64,000 nucleotides of DNA from Paenibacillus dendritiformis (GCF_945605565.1 NZ_OX216966.1:1353001-1417000), one strand, 5' to 3'; positions 7,983 to 16,497 are shown, counted from the first letter of the stretch. Notes: a model not told the origin generated them from the letters alone. Numbers and translations are program-made.

Positions 7983-8850
7983 CCCGGCGCCTGCCGGCGC
8001 GGGCGCTCGGGTCGATAAGAAGCTGGTCGCCCGCCGCTTCGGCAGACATGCGGCGGAATATGACGGCTACGCGGAAGTGCAGCAGGTGATGGCCGCAGGT
8101 TTGGCGGAGCGGGTGCGGCGGCATCACCAGGGCCCCGCGGCGCGAATGGCCGACATCGGCTGCGGCACGGGCGGATTGGCGGTTCGGCTCTGCCCGTACT
8201 ATTCTGCGGCCGAGCTGACGCTGCTCGATCTGGCGCCGGCGATGCTTCGCCAGGCGGAGCGGAAGCTGCGTCGCCACGGCTGCCCCGGCGGGCAGGTGCG
8301 CGCGGTAGCGGCCGACGCCGAAGCGTGGGCGGCCGCCCAGCCGGAAGGCGGCTACGACCTGATCGTGTCGAGCGCCGCCTTCCAATGGTTCAACACGCCG
8401 GCCGCGACACTGCGGCGGCTCGTGCAATTGCTCCGGCCCGGCGGGCTGCTGGCCTTCGCCACGTTCCTGCCGGGCACGCTGCACGAGCTGCATGCCGCGT
8501 TCCGGCAGGCGGACGCCGAGCAGGGCCGGGCGCCCCGTCCGCGCGGGCAGGAGTATCCGTCCGCAGCCGATTGGCACGGCTGGGCGCGGGACGCGGCCGG
8601 GCCCTTCCTGCTCTGGGAAGAGGCGAGCTGCCGCTGCGAGTACGGCAGCGTGCCGGAGATGCTGGCCCAGGTCCGCCGCATCGGGGCCGGCAATGCACTC
8701 GAGGCGGGCGCAGCAGGCGCCTCCGGCATGAGCCCCTCCCTGTACCGTCGGATGGTACAGGCGTATCAAGAGCGGTTCGGCGGCCCGGACGGCCGCATTC
8801 CGGCCACCTATGCGTTCGTCTACGCGCTGCTGCGGAGAGAGCAGGAATGA
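7942..8850 (+). CDS. bioC: Malonyl-ACP O-methyltransferase BioC
   Basis: BioC methylates malonyl-ACP so that fatty-acid synthesis can build the pimeloyl chain. The 302-residue sequence has a class I SAM-binding motif, ADIGCGTGGLA, after an N-terminal VARRFGRHAAEYD stretch typical of BioC. The SSAAFQWFN segment follows. ATG 7942 has a strong AGGAGGT ribosome site (7924-7930) at 11-nt spacing, and the gene overlaps the preceding one by 41 bp. It is the last gene of the operon and is followed by a strong hairpin shared with the convergent PfkB gene. Confidence 0.93.
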   Translation: MKRSHTMAGGAGNDPAPAGAGARVDKKLVARRFGRHAAEYDGYAEVQQVMAAGLAERVRRHHQGPAARMADIGCGTGGLAVRLCPYYSAAELTLLDLAPAMLRQAERKLRRHGCPGGQVRAVAADAEAWAAAQPEGGYDLIVSSAAFQWFNTPAATLRRLVQLLRPGGLLAFATFLPGTLHELHAAFRQADAEQGRAPRPRGQEYPSAADWHGWARDAAGPFLLWEEASCRCEYGSVPEMLAQVRRIGAGNALEAGAAGASGMSPSLYRRMVQAYQERFGGPDGRIPATYAFVYALLRREQE

Positions 8851-8870
8851 GTCGCAGCCGAAAGCCGAAT

Positions 8871-8908
8871 AGGCCGCCTGCGGTGCATCTTGGCACCACA
8901 GGCGGCCT
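8871..8908. terminator. Shared hairpin between bioC and the convergent PfkB gene
   Basis: A long GC-rich inverted repeat (AGGCCGCCTG at 8871 pairs with CAGGCGGCCT ending at 8908, plus GGTGC/GCACC inside) lies between two converging stops. T-runs on either side are weak, so it may act as a barrier or mRNA 3' end stabiliser in both directions. Confidence 0.65.
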
Positions 8909-8917
8909 GTTCCGGTG

Positions 8918-9853
8918 TTATCCGATCCGTTCGACGTGAATCTGTGTGCGAAGCGACTCGACATCGTCCAGCCGCACTTGCCCGGCGGAAGGCATCAGTG
9001 AATTGGCCGTGCCGCAAGCGGCTCCGAGAATGAGGCCGTCTTCCGCGGACAGGCCGCGCTTATCGGCGACGACGAGCCCGGCGACCATGGAATCACCGCT
9101 GCCGACGGGATTGATCGCTTCGACGGGAGGCAGGGTGACGCGGTAGAGCGCGCCCCGGACACCGGCCAACGCGCCGCGGGCGCCGAGCGAGACGACGACC
9201 CGCTCGATGCCGGAGGCCATCAGCCGCCGGATGGCCGGCAGCACTTCGTCTTCGGAGGCATCGGCCCCTCCGCCGGTCAGCTTGCCTATCTCATGCTCAT
9301 TCGGCTTGATAAGAGCGGGTGAGCTCTTCACGCCTTCCTCCAACGCGGCGCCGCTCGTATCCAGAATCGGGATCGCGCCCGCGCGGCGCGCGATCTCGAC
9401 CAATTCGGCATAGAGCGCGGGGGGACAGCCCTGCGGCAGGCTTCCCGAGAAGACGATGTGAGTGGACTGGGCAGCGAGCGCCGCCACTTTGTCCCGCATC
9501 GCGTCGAGATCGGCCGGGGTTACGGCCGGCCCTTGCTCCAGCAGCTCGGTCTGCGTTCCGCGCCCCGGATCCAAAATGTTGAGGCATACCCGCGATTCAC
9601 CCTCCACGTGCACGAAATCGGCGGGAATCCCTTCTTCGCCCAGCTTGTGCAGAATCATCTGCCCGTGGAAGCCGGCCGTGAACCCGGAAGCGGTCACCTC
9701 TTCGCCCAGCGCACGAATGACGCGGGCGACATTGATCCCTTTGCCGCCGGCGGTGGCGGTCATCTGCTCCACCCGGTACAGCTTATCGAGTGCGAAGCCG
9801 GGTACGATATAGGTTTTGTCTATCGCCGCGTTGAGTGTCACGGTCGTAATCAT
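8918..9853 (-). CDS. PfkB-family kinase, tagatose-6-phosphate / fructose-1-phosphate kinase type
   Basis: The 311-residue protein shows both PfkB signatures. GGKGINVAR lies near the N-terminus and NPVGSGDSMVAG carries the catalytic Asp. LacC and FruK belong to the same subfamily. ATG 9853 is preceded by GAAAGGAG at good spacing, and upstream in-frame codons lack a ribosome site. The neighbours are a class II aldolase on the same strand and a divergent AgaS-like gene, which favours tagatose-6-phosphate as substrate. Fructose-1-phosphate cannot be excluded by sequence reading. Confidence 0.85.
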   Translation of the reverse strand: MITTVTLNAAIDKTYIVPGFALDKLYRVEQMTATAGGKGINVARVIRALGEEVTASGFTAGFHGQMILHKLGEEGIPADFVHVEGESRVCLNILDPGRGTQTELLEQGPAVTPADLDAMRDKVAALAAQSTHIVFSGSLPQGCPPALYAELVEIARRAGAIPILDTSGAALEEGVKSSPALIKPNEHEIGKLTGGGADASEDEVLPAIRRLMASGIERVVVSLGARGALAGVRGALYRVTLPPVEAINPVGSGDSMVAGLVVADKRGLSAEDGLILGAACGTANSLMPSAGQVRLDDVESLRTQIHVERIG

Positions 9854-9994
9854 GTCGCTTCTCCTTTCAAATTCCGCCGCTGCGGGAAGGCTCCACTCCG
9901 ATAGGGAAGGAGTGGACGGAACGGCTCGGCTGCAGGGGACAGAAGTGTTCGGTACCACAGCGGAGAATGGAACGCCTTCGTTCCTCGATGCGGA

Positions 9995-10864
9995 TTAGCG
10001 GACGGCGTCCGCTTGGCCGAGGCAGCCGGCCATCTCCATTTTCTGAATAGCCAGCGCCTTGACGGCTTGCTTGGCCGGAATCATATATTTGCGCGGATCG
10101 TTCTCATCCGGATTGGCCGCAAAGATGGCCTTGATGGCGTCGGAGAAGGCGATGCGCAGCTCGGTTGCGACATTCATCTTCGCCATGCCGAGCTTCACGC
10201 AGCGCTTCACCTGATCCTCCGGAATGCCGGAACCGCCGTGCAGGACGAGCGGAACGGCGACCTGCTTCGCGATCTGCTCCAGCCGATCGAAGGCGATCTT
10301 CGGCTCTCCCTTATAGATGCCGTGCGCCGTTCCGATAGCAGGCGCCAGCGTCGGCACGCCGGTGGCGGCGACGAAGGCGGCGCATTCTTCCGGCACGGCC
10401 AGGCGGGCGTCTTCCTCCTCGACGATGATATCGTCTTCCACGCCGCCGACCTTGCCCAACTCGGCTTCGACATTGACCCCGGCAGCCAGGGCAACGCGGA
10501 CGACTTCCTGCGTCATCCGCACATTGTCGTCATAAGGATGCATGGAAGCGTCGATCATGACCGAAGTGTAGCCTGCGCGGATGCAGCGGACGATTAGATC
10601 GTAATCGGTGCAATGATCCAGATGGAGCGCGATCGGAACCGAGGAGAGCTTCGCTGCGGTCGTCGCCGCAGCCACGATATATTCCGGACCGAGATGCTTC
10701 ACGGTGCCGACCGTTGTCTGCAAAATGAGCGGAGATTGGGTGTCTTCGGCCGCTTCCACTACCGCTTGCAGCATTTCCAGGGTGTGCACGTTGAATGCGG
10801 TAATTCCGAAGCCTTGCTCGCGGGCGGCCTGCAGCATTGAAGTTGAGCTGATGAGATGTCCCAT
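9995..10864 (-). CDS. Class II tagatose-/fructose-bisphosphate aldolase (KbaY/GatY-like)
   Basis: This zinc-dependent aldolase (289 residues) splits a ketose 1,6-bisphosphate into glycerone phosphate and glyceraldehyde 3-phosphate. Metal and active-site motifs are visible: HLDHC, GTAHGIYKG and LHGGSGIP. The length and the opening GHLISSTSMLQAA are like GatY/KbaY. ATG 10864 has GGAGG in front. The PfkB kinase gene follows on the same strand after 141 bp, and the pair would complete the tagatose branch of amino-sugar or galactitol breakdown. The gene diverges from the agaS-like gene across a short regulatory gap. Confidence 0.9.
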   Translation of the reverse strand: MGHLISSTSMLQAAREQGFGITAFNVHTLEMLQAVVEAAEDTQSPLILQTTVGTVKHLGPEYIVAAATTAAKLSSVPIALHLDHCTDYDLIVRCIRAGYTSVMIDASMHPYDDNVRMTQEVVRVALAAGVNVEAELGKVGGVEDDIIVEEEDARLAVPEECAAFVAATGVPTLAPAIGTAHGIYKGEPKIAFDRLEQIAKQVAVPLVLHGGSGIPEDQVKRCVKLGMAKMNVATELRIAFSDAIKAIFAANPDENDPRKYMIPAKQAVKALAIQKMEMAGCLGQADAVR

Positions 10865-10886
10865 AATTGTAACCTCCAGCAGTTAA

Positions 10887-10901
10887 TGATTGATTCAATC
10901 A
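10887..10901. promoter_or_regulatory. Palindromic operator between the divergent aldolase and agaS-like genes
   Basis: TGATTGATTCAATCA is a perfect 15-bp palindrome in the 90-bp divergent gap. It overlaps the -35 hexamer of the agaS-side promoter. The DeoR-family regulator encoded at 12207 is the obvious candidate to bind it, but this is inferred from position. Confidence 0.6.
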
Positions 10902-10918
10902 AAAATATGACTTATAAT
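10890..10918 (+). promoter_or_regulatory. Promoter of the agaS-like gene
   Basis: TTGATT (10890-10895), a 17-bp spacer and a perfect TATAAT (10913-10918). The -35 lies inside the palindromic operator, so binding there should block transcription. Confidence 0.75.
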
Positions 10919-10954
10919 TTCATTTAAGATGATTATAAGGGAGGAATTTGGGAG

Positions 10955-12013
10955 ATGTCAATTCAAGATACGCATACGTACCGGGAAATCAGCGAGCAGG
11001 CTGCCGCGCTTCAAGACGCATGGAATCAACTTCAATCCCAGCGAGGATGGGTAGATAAATATGTAGGGAACGCGCAGTTCGAGGAGATCGTATTTATCGG
11101 ATCCGGCTCATCCTGGTACCAGGCGATGACAATGGCGGCGACGTACCGGGCATGGACGGGCAAGAGCGCGTCCGCCATTCCTTCCTCGGAGCTGTTCTTG
11201 TTCCGCAACCAGACCGTGACACCATCCAAGAAGACGCTGCTGGTCGGCGTATCTCGTTCCGGCGAATCGCATGAAGTCATTCTGGCGCTCGAATCGGTGG
11301 CCGATCTGCCGAACTGGACGACCTGCGGCATTACATGCCATCCGGAGAGCAAGATGGCGAAGATGACGGAATGCCTCGTCTCGCCGTCGGGAGCAGAGAA
11401 GAGCACGGTCATGACCAAATCGCTCAGCAGCATGACGTTCCTCATGCAGGCGGCAATCGCGCTTGCGTCCGGCAGCGAAGCGGCTTACCGCGAGCTCGAA
11501 GCCGTATTGCAATCTGACGCGGCGTTGGTTACAATGGCGGATGACAAGGTGAAAGCATGGGTCGAATCGAACCAATTCGACAGAACGATCTATCTCGGCA
11601 TGGGCGCGCTGTACGGCTTGGCGCTGGAAGCCTGCCTGAAGCTGAAGGAAATGACGTATACATGGACCGAGGCCTACGGTACGCTGGAATTCCGCCACGG
11701 CCCGAAATCGATCGTCGATGCGAACACCCAGATCGTGCTGCTGCTGTCCGAACAAGCCCGCTCCTACGAGCTGAAGGTAGCGGAAGAGATGAAGCAGTAC
11801 GGTGCGACGGTCGTCATTATTACCGCCCAAGCGGGAGCGGACACCGCATTTGCCGATCTCGTCTTCGAGGTAGGCCATGGAGATGCGAGCGATGAGGCCC
11901 GGGCAGTTTTGTATTTACCATATGTACAATATAATGGTTATTATACGGCGGTAACCCGCGGCTTGAATCCGGACGATCCGCGCAACTTGACTCAGTTCGT
12001 AGCCATTGACTAG
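10955..12013 (+). CDS. AgaS-like SIS-domain sugar-phosphate isomerase/deaminase
   Basis: The 352-residue protein contains two SIS domains. The first sugar-phosphate loop reads IGSGSSWYQA and a typical SRSGES motif follows. The second half has ETYGTLEF-like residues (EAYGTLEFRHGPKS) as in GlmS/AgaS proteins. In aga clusters, AgaS deaminates and isomerises galactosamine 6-phosphate to tagatose 6-phosphate, which matches the kinase and aldolase encoded divergently. The ribosome site is GGGAGG before ATG 10955. Glucosamine- or fructoselysine-type substrates remain possible. Confidence 0.85.
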   Translation: MSIQDTHTYREISEQAAALQDAWNQLQSQRGWVDKYVGNAQFEEIVFIGSGSSWYQAMTMAATYRAWTGKSASAIPSSELFLFRNQTVTPSKKTLLVGVSRSGESHEVILALESVADLPNWTTCGITCHPESKMAKMTECLVSPSGAEKSTVMTKSLSSMTFLMQAAIALASGSEAAYRELEAVLQSDAALVTMADDKVKAWVESNQFDRTIYLGMGALYGLALEACLKLKEMTYTWTEAYGTLEFRHGPKSIVDANTQIVLLLSEQARSYELKVAEEMKQYGATVVIITAQAGADTAFADLVFEVGHGDASDEARAVLYLPYVQYNGYYTAVTRGLNPDDPRNLTQFVAID

Positions 12014-12039
12014 AAGCGGCATGGCGCCGGTTCCGGGCA

Positions 12040-12086
12040 GGGAACAATCGCAGCCCGTGAGCCGGCCATATCGCGTTGCGGTTCCC
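12040..12086 (+). terminator. Hairpin after the agaS-like gene
   Basis: GGGAAC-AAT-CGCA (12040-12052) pairs with TGCG-GTTCCC (12077-12086), giving a ten-bp stem with a 3-nt bulge. There is no T-run, so it may be an attenuating or processing structure between agaS and deoR and not a full terminator. Confidence 0.35.
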
Positions 12087-12206
12087 CTCGTCCAGGCAGC
12101 CAGGGGCGGACATCGCTGGTAGGGTTGAGGAATCCAGTTATCCTTAGGGCGGCGAGGCCCGGCTCTCTTCCTGCTGCGGGGGAGTATGATAGGAGTGTAA
12201 TGAATA

Positions 12207-12998
12207 ATGAGTGAGACGTTATCCAAAGGCGAGCAGCGCCGCAGGCAGATTTTACAGCGGTTGAAGCAGAATGGCCGCATTACGATTCCGGAGATTATCG
12301 AGAACTTCGATTGCTCGGAGGCGACAGCACGCCGGGATTTGGACGTATTGGAGCGGAAGGGCGAGCTGATTCGCACCATCGGAGGAGCGATATTCGAAGG
12401 GGCGGGAGCCATTCGTGAAGTTCCGTTCGTGGAGAAGCGCCAGCTGTTGTGGCTGGAGAAGGAAGCCATCGCCAAGCGGGCGTTGGATTTCATTGAAGAA
12501 GGCGACAGTATCTGTCTTACCGGCGGCACGACCACCTTCCTGATCGCGAAGCTGCTGAAGGAGCGGCAAGGCATTACCGTCGTTACCAATGCGGTGAATA
12601 TCGCGATGGAGCTGTCGGACTGCGACGGCATTCAGGTCGTCGTCATCGGCGGCGTCATGCGCAGCAACAGCTTCGAGCTGTGCGGCCCGCTGGCCGAGCG
12701 CACGATCGAGCATCTCAACATCGAGAAGCTGTTCATGGGGATTGACGGTTTTTCCCCGGCGAAGGGCATTACGACGTACTCCGAGCTGGAAGCGCAGACC
12801 GCACAGATGCTAATGCGGCAGGCCCAGCAGACGATCGCGGTATTCGATCATACGAAGGTCGGCAAGGCCTCGCTGTTCTCGGTCGCCTCCATCGGGGAGC
12901 TAACGGCCTGCATTACGGATCACGAACTGCCGGAAGAGATGGCTTCGGCCCTCGAGGAGGCAGGAATAGCTTGTTATTATGCCCAGCTTCCGGATTGA
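12207..12998 (+). CDS. DeoR-family transcriptional regulator of the amino-sugar cluster
   Basis: This 263-residue regulator has an N-terminal DeoR winged helix at residues 8-62, including GRITIPEIIENFDCSEATARRDL (quoted here in part only: SEATARRDLD is the recognition region). The C-terminal sugar-phosphate sensor domain contains LTGGTTT and VVTNAVNIA. The family usually represses sugar catabolic genes and releases DNA on binding a phosphorylated intermediate. AGGAG at 12191-12195 precedes ATG 12207. It lies downstream of the agaS-like gene and probably acts on the palindrome at 10887-10901. Confidence 0.88.
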   Translation: MSETLSKGEQRRRQILQRLKQNGRITIPEIIENFDCSEATARRDLDVLERKGELIRTIGGAIFEGAGAIREVPFVEKRQLLWLEKEAIAKRALDFIEEGDSICLTGGTTTFLIAKLLKERQGITVVTNAVNIAMELSDCDGIQVVVIGGVMRSNSFELCGPLAERTIEHLNIEKLFMGIDGFSPAKGITTYSELEAQTAQMLMRQAQQTIAVFDHTKVGKASLFSVASIGELTACITDHELPEEMASALEEAGIACYYAQLPD

Positions 12999-13013
12999 GA
13001 GGCGGGCTTTTTT
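12981..13013 (+). terminator. Terminator at the end of the deoR-family gene
   Basis: GCCC (12981-12984) pairs with GGGC (13004-13007) and the arms continue with weaker pairing. TTTTTT at 13008-13013 follows. The structure overlaps the last codons of the gene. Confidence 0.5.
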
Positions 13014-13049
13014 ATTTTGGCGGAACGTAAGCAGTGGAGGCCGGACCAA

Positions 13050-13240
13050 AGCTGCAAAAGTACAGTATTTTCCATCCCCAGAGGCGATAATTGGCGGAAA
13101 TGCTGCAAATCAGCATCTTTTTCTCCCAATTGTCTCCTTTTCTAAGCCCCAACGCAGGTAATTCCTGCATATTTGCAGGATTTCCTATGCCGCATCCCAG
13201 TGCCAATCAAATTACTGCATTATTGCAGCATTGGCGGACC
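13050..13240. repeat. Dispersed intergenic repeat, copy A
   Basis: Short motifs occur in the same order as at 25673-25862: GCTGCAAAAGTACAG, then TGCTGCAAATCAGCATC, then CCTGCATATTTGCAGGATT. A further ACTGCATTATTGCAGCA follows only here. Several of these are themselves hairpin-forming (CTGCAAAT..., CCTGCATATTTGCAGG). No reading frame is conserved between the copies. This looks like a non-coding family that should occur elsewhere in the genome. Confidence 0.6.
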
Positions 13241-13616
13241 CAGCCGCATGCAAAAGGCGTTGCCAGGCCGGCAAGGGGAAGGCCGTAAGCGACAAAAAGA
13301 CACGAATCTATTCTAATTTACATAAAATGTAAATCGGAGACGCGCCAGCGGGAAGACATGAACTCCTTCCGCTATACATAAAGCGGCATCCGGGCGCGGA
13401 GGCAGCAGCCGTTCTTCATCTGCCCCAGACAGCGGCAAGCCAAAACATCCCCAACAGGCGGCAGGGGGCGCATAGTTACGCTGCGTTTTGCTCGCTTTGG
13501 AGAAGGCCGTTCAGGTTATCGGTATGATTTTATCCGGGAACGCACATCTTAATGGGTAACCGCCCATTTACAGCTCTTGGCGATTATGTCATTTTGGTAA
13601 CAGCAGTTACGCACGC
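13241..13616. other. Intergenic region upstream of the pts promoter
   Basis: No gene is supported. A small AT palindrome, ATTTACATAAAATGTAAAT (13316-13334), stands out and could be an operator or stem-loop. The rest is of mixed composition without repeats that I can see. Confidence 0.4.
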
Positions 13617-13645
13617 TTGCATCCGGTATGCGCTCATGTTAGAAT
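13617..13645 (+). promoter_or_regulatory. Promoter of the crr-ptsH-ptsI operon
   Basis: TTGCAT (13617-13622), a 17-bp spacer and TAGAAT (13640-13645). Transcription would begin near 13652, about 20 nt before the GlcT antiterminator element, as needed for control by antitermination. Confidence 0.7.
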
Positions 13646-13670
13646 AGTGTTGACATTTACACTGCAAGCA

Positions 13671-13699
13671 GCGTGTTACTAGTACGACTAGGCATGAGC
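13671..13699 (+). promoter_or_regulatory. GlcT ribonucleic antiterminator (RAT) element 1
   Basis: The 29-nt element contains GTGTTACTAG and GACTAGGCATGAGC, with self-complementary CTAGT/ACTAG arms. It matches the known layout of GlcT/LicT-family RNA targets. Its 3' end overlaps the 5' arm of the terminator that starts at 13691, so protein-stabilised RAT and terminator are mutually exclusive. It is nearly identical to elements at 17585 and 19569 (one base differs in the loop, TAC instead of TTC). Confidence 0.92.
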
Positions 13700-13749
13700 T
13701 AAGCGGCCGTTCACAGCGTGAACTGCGTGCTTTAGCCCATGCCTTTTTT
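13691..13749 (+). terminator. Conditional terminator in the crr leader
   Basis: The stem GGCATG-A-GCTAA (13691-13702) pairs with TTAGC-C-CATGCC (13732-13743) and encloses an inner TTCAC/GTGAA hairpin. TTTTTT follows. It ends transcription when GlcT is inactive. Confidence 0.9.
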
Positions 13750-13864
13750 GCTTTGTACGAGAGATAACGACATTGCAGGGATTCCCGTTATTGGTCCTAT
13801 TCCGTGCTTCCGCTGCGGATGCGCGGCAGGGCATCATCAGTGCTTACTACGAGGAGGAATTCAC

Positions 13865-14350
13865 ATGTTTGGACTTGGCAAAAAGAAGAAAACGATATCG
13901 GTCGTTGCACCTATAACTGGCAATGCCGTTCCCCTGGAACAAGTGGACGATCCGGCATTCGCCCAGAAAATTATCGGAGACGGCCTGGCGATTGAGCCGG
14001 AGCAAGGGGTGATGGTCGCTCCGTTCGACGGGCATGTCATCCATCTGATTGATTCCCATCACTCGCTCGTCCTGGGGCATGAATCGGGGTTGGAGCTGCT
14101 GTTCCATATCGGCGTGAATACGGTGTCTCTGAAGGGCGAACCGTTCACTCCGCATGTGAAGACGGGAGACAAAGTGAAGCAGGGCGATGTCTTGATCGAG
14201 TTCGATATGGATAAGATTCGCGCAGCTGGCCTTCCTGTCATCACGCCGGTGGTCGTCGCGAATGGCGATGCGGTTGCCGAATTGAAGACGAAGCTGGGTC
14301 CCGTCAAGAAGAATGAGACGGAAATTATGGAAATCGTAATGAAAAAATAG
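13865..14350 (+). CDS. crr: Glucose-type PTS enzyme IIA (EIIA-Glc)
   Basis: This free-standing EIIA of 161 residues has the conserved VAPFDGHV region and the phosphorylated histidine in LLFHIGVNTV. The opening KKKTISVVAPITGNAVPLEQV is typical of EIIA-Glc. ATG 13865 has a GAGGAGG ribosome site, while an upstream in-frame ATG lies inside the leader terminator. Both EIICB genes downstream lack a IIA domain, so this protein probably supplies phosphate to both. It is the first gene after the RAT/terminator leader. Confidence 0.95.
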   Translation: MFGLGKKKKTISVVAPITGNAVPLEQVDDPAFAQKIIGDGLAIEPEQGVMVAPFDGHVIHLIDSHHSLVLGHESGLELLFHIGVNTVSLKGEPFTPHVKTGDKVKQGDVLIEFDMDKIRAAGLPVITPVVVANGDAVAELKTKLGPVKKNETEIMEIVMKK

Positions 14351-14374
14351 GTTTTTGTGAAAGAGGAGGCCATC

Positions 14375-14635
14375 ATGGAGAAACAATTCACGATCAAAAA
14401 TCCGCAAGGCGTTCATGCTCGTCCGGCGGGAGCCATTATGAAAAAAGCGGCTGAGTTCCCGGATTCGCAAGTATCTCTGGAGTTCAACGGCCGCAAAGTA
14501 AGTGCGAAAAGCATCACGGGCGTGCTGACGCTCGGCATGAAGGCCGGCGACGTCATTACGGTGTCGGCTGAAGGCGATAAAGCCGAGCAGGCGATTGATG
14601 CCGTAGGCGCCGTGTTGGAATCCGTTCTCGATTAA
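14375..14635 (+). CDS. ptsH: Phosphocarrier protein HPr
   Basis: HPr (86 residues) passes phosphate from EI to EIIA proteins. The active histidine lies in GVHARPAG (His15) and the regulatory serine used by HPr kinase in Firmicutes is in SAKSITGV (Ser46 region). ATG 14375 is preceded by AGAGGAGG. The gene sits 24 bp after crr and about 110 bp before ptsI, so the three form one transcript under the RAT1 leader. Confidence 0.97.
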   Translation: MEKQFTIKNPQGVHARPAGAIMKKAAEFPDSQVSLEFNGRKVSAKSITGVLTLGMKAGDVITVSAEGDKAEQAIDAVGAVLESVLD

Positions 14636-14743
14636 TTCGGGAGAGATACGGTTATAGATATGACGAACGGCGAAGATATGCCGATACGACACAATAGACA
14701 CCATACAGACGGGATTGAGAACAGAAGGAGTGGAGGAACCGTC

Positions 14744-16483
14744 ATGTTGCTACAAGGGATTGCCGCCGCTTCCGGCTATGCTATCGGGCAAGTGTTCGTC
14801 CTGCAGGAGCAGGAAGCTTCGGTGGAACGGGTAGACATCGCTCCCGGCGACGCGGATGCAGAAGTAGAGCGGCTTCAGAATGCGGTTGCACAGTCGAAGG
14901 ATGAACTGGAAAAGATTAAGGCAAGCACGGCGGCCCGGCTTGGAGAACATGAGGCGGAGATCTTCGCTACGCATCAGCTCCTCTTGGAGGATGAGGAATT
15001 CATCGGGCAGGCCATCGCGCAGATTCGCGCCTTGAACGTGAACGCCGAATATGCGCTGCATGAGGTGACCGAGCAGTTGGTCGCGATCTTTGCCGGCATG
15101 GATGATGAATATCTCCGCGAGCGGGCAGCCGACTTCCGCGATGTCAGCAAGCGGGTGCAGCGCCATCTATCCGGCGCCAAGGCGGCTTCGCTGAATGATT
15201 TCGATGAAGCGGTCGTCCTGTTCGCCAATGATCTGACGCCATCCGATACAGCGCAGCTGGATCGGTCCAAGGTGGCTGGATTCGTTACGGAGATTGGCGG
15301 ACGCACGTCGCACTCCGCGATAATGGCCCGCTCGATGGAGATTCCGGCGGTGGTCGGGCTGACGGATGCGATGCGCAGCGTCAAGACGGGCCAGATGGTC
15401 ATTGTGGACGGCTCAAGCGGCATCGTGCTGATCGAGCCCGATGCCGAGACGTTGGCCGCCTACCGGGAGAAGAAGGAGAAGTTCGAGCTGCGCCGGGAAG
15501 AGATGAAGCAGTACAAGGATCGGCCTTCGGTGACGGCGGACGGCCATCAGGTCGAGCTGGTCGCCAATATCGGGAACCCGCAGGATGCGCTTGGCGCGCG
15601 GAATCACGGGGCGGAAGGGGTTGGCCTGTTCCGTACGGAGTTCCTGTACATGGGCCGCGACACATTCCCATCGGAAGAGGAGCAGTATCATGCCTATACG
15701 GCCGTCTCCCAGACGATGGGAGCGGAGAAGCCGATCGTCATTCGGACGCTTGATATCGGAGGAGACAAGGAATTGTCTTATCTGGAGCTGCCGAAGGAGA
15801 TGAACCCGTTCCTCGGGTACCGTGCGATTCGGCTCTGTCTTGACCGCAAGGATCTGTTCAAGACGCAGCTGAGAGCCATTCTCCGCGCCAGCGCGCACGG
15901 CAACATCAAGCTGATGTACCCGATGATCGCGACGATTACCGAGCTGCGGGAAGCGAACGAACTGCTCGCCGAAGCGCGGCAAGAGCTGGATGCGGAAGGC
16001 GTGGCTTATAACCGCGAGATGGAAGTCGGGATTATGATCGAGGTGCCGGCCGCGGCGATTGCCGCCGACCAGCTTGCCGAAGAAGTCGACTTCTTCTCGA
16101 TCGGCACCAATGACCTCGTCCAATATACGATGGCCGCCGACCGCATGAACCAGCAAGTGTCGCATCTGTCGCAGCCGTTCCATCCGTCCGTGCTGCGGCT
16201 GATTAAGATGGTCATCGATGCGGCGCACAGCCACGGCAAGTGGGCCGGCATGTGCGGAGAGATGGCGGGCAATCTCAAGGCGATTCCGCTGCTGCTTGGC
16301 CTTGGTCTGGATGAGTTCAGCATGAGCGCCAGCTCGGTGCTTCCGGCACGCGTGCTGCTGAGCCGGCTTGATCGGGAAGCGATGAAGCCGTTGGCCGAGG
16401 AAGCGCTGCGGCTGACGACGGCCGAAGAGATACAATATCTTGTCGTGGAGCGCATTCCGGCGATTCAGGAACTTACCATATAA
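14744..16483 (+). CDS. ptsI: Phosphoenolpyruvate-protein phosphotransferase (EI)
   Basis: EI starts the PTS cascade by taking phosphate from PEP. The 579-residue protein has the HPr-binding N-terminal domain and the phosphohistidine motif GGRTSHSAIMARSM. The PEP-binding barrel contains LFRTEFLYM and the CGEMAG signature near the C-terminus. ATG 14744 has AAGGAGTGGAGG in front; an earlier in-frame ATG at 14660 lacks a ribosome site and would add residues not seen in the family. Confidence 0.97.
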   Translation: MLLQGIAAASGYAIGQVFVLQEQEASVERVDIAPGDADAEVERLQNAVAQSKDELEKIKASTAARLGEHEAEIFATHQLLLEDEEFIGQAIAQIRALNVNAEYALHEVTEQLVAIFAGMDDEYLRERAADFRDVSKRVQRHLSGAKAASLNDFDEAVVLFANDLTPSDTAQLDRSKVAGFVTEIGGRTSHSAIMARSMEIPAVVGLTDAMRSVKTGQMVIVDGSSGIVLIEPDAETLAAYREKKEKFELRREEMKQYKDRPSVTADGHQVELVANIGNPQDALGARNHGAEGVGLFRTEFLYMGRDTFPSEEEQYHAYTAVSQTMGAEKPIVIRTLDIGGDKELSYLELPKEMNPFLGYRAIRLCLDRKDLFKTQLRAILRASAHGNIKLMYPMIATITELREANELLAEARQELDAEGVAYNREMEVGIMIEVPAAAIAADQLAEEVDFFSIGTNDLVQYTMAADRMNQQVSHLSQPFHPSVLRLIKMVIDAAHSHGKWAGMCGEMAGNLKAIPLLLGLGLDEFSMSASSVLPARVLLSRLDREAMKPLAEEALRLTTAEEIQYLVVERIPAIQELTI

Positions 16484-16497
16484 AGAAACTTGTCCAG

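Noticed and set aside
10013..10597. Open frame opposite the class II aldolase gene
   Set aside because: Antisense shadow of a high-GC gene; the aldolase motifs and ribosome site on the other strand are decisive.
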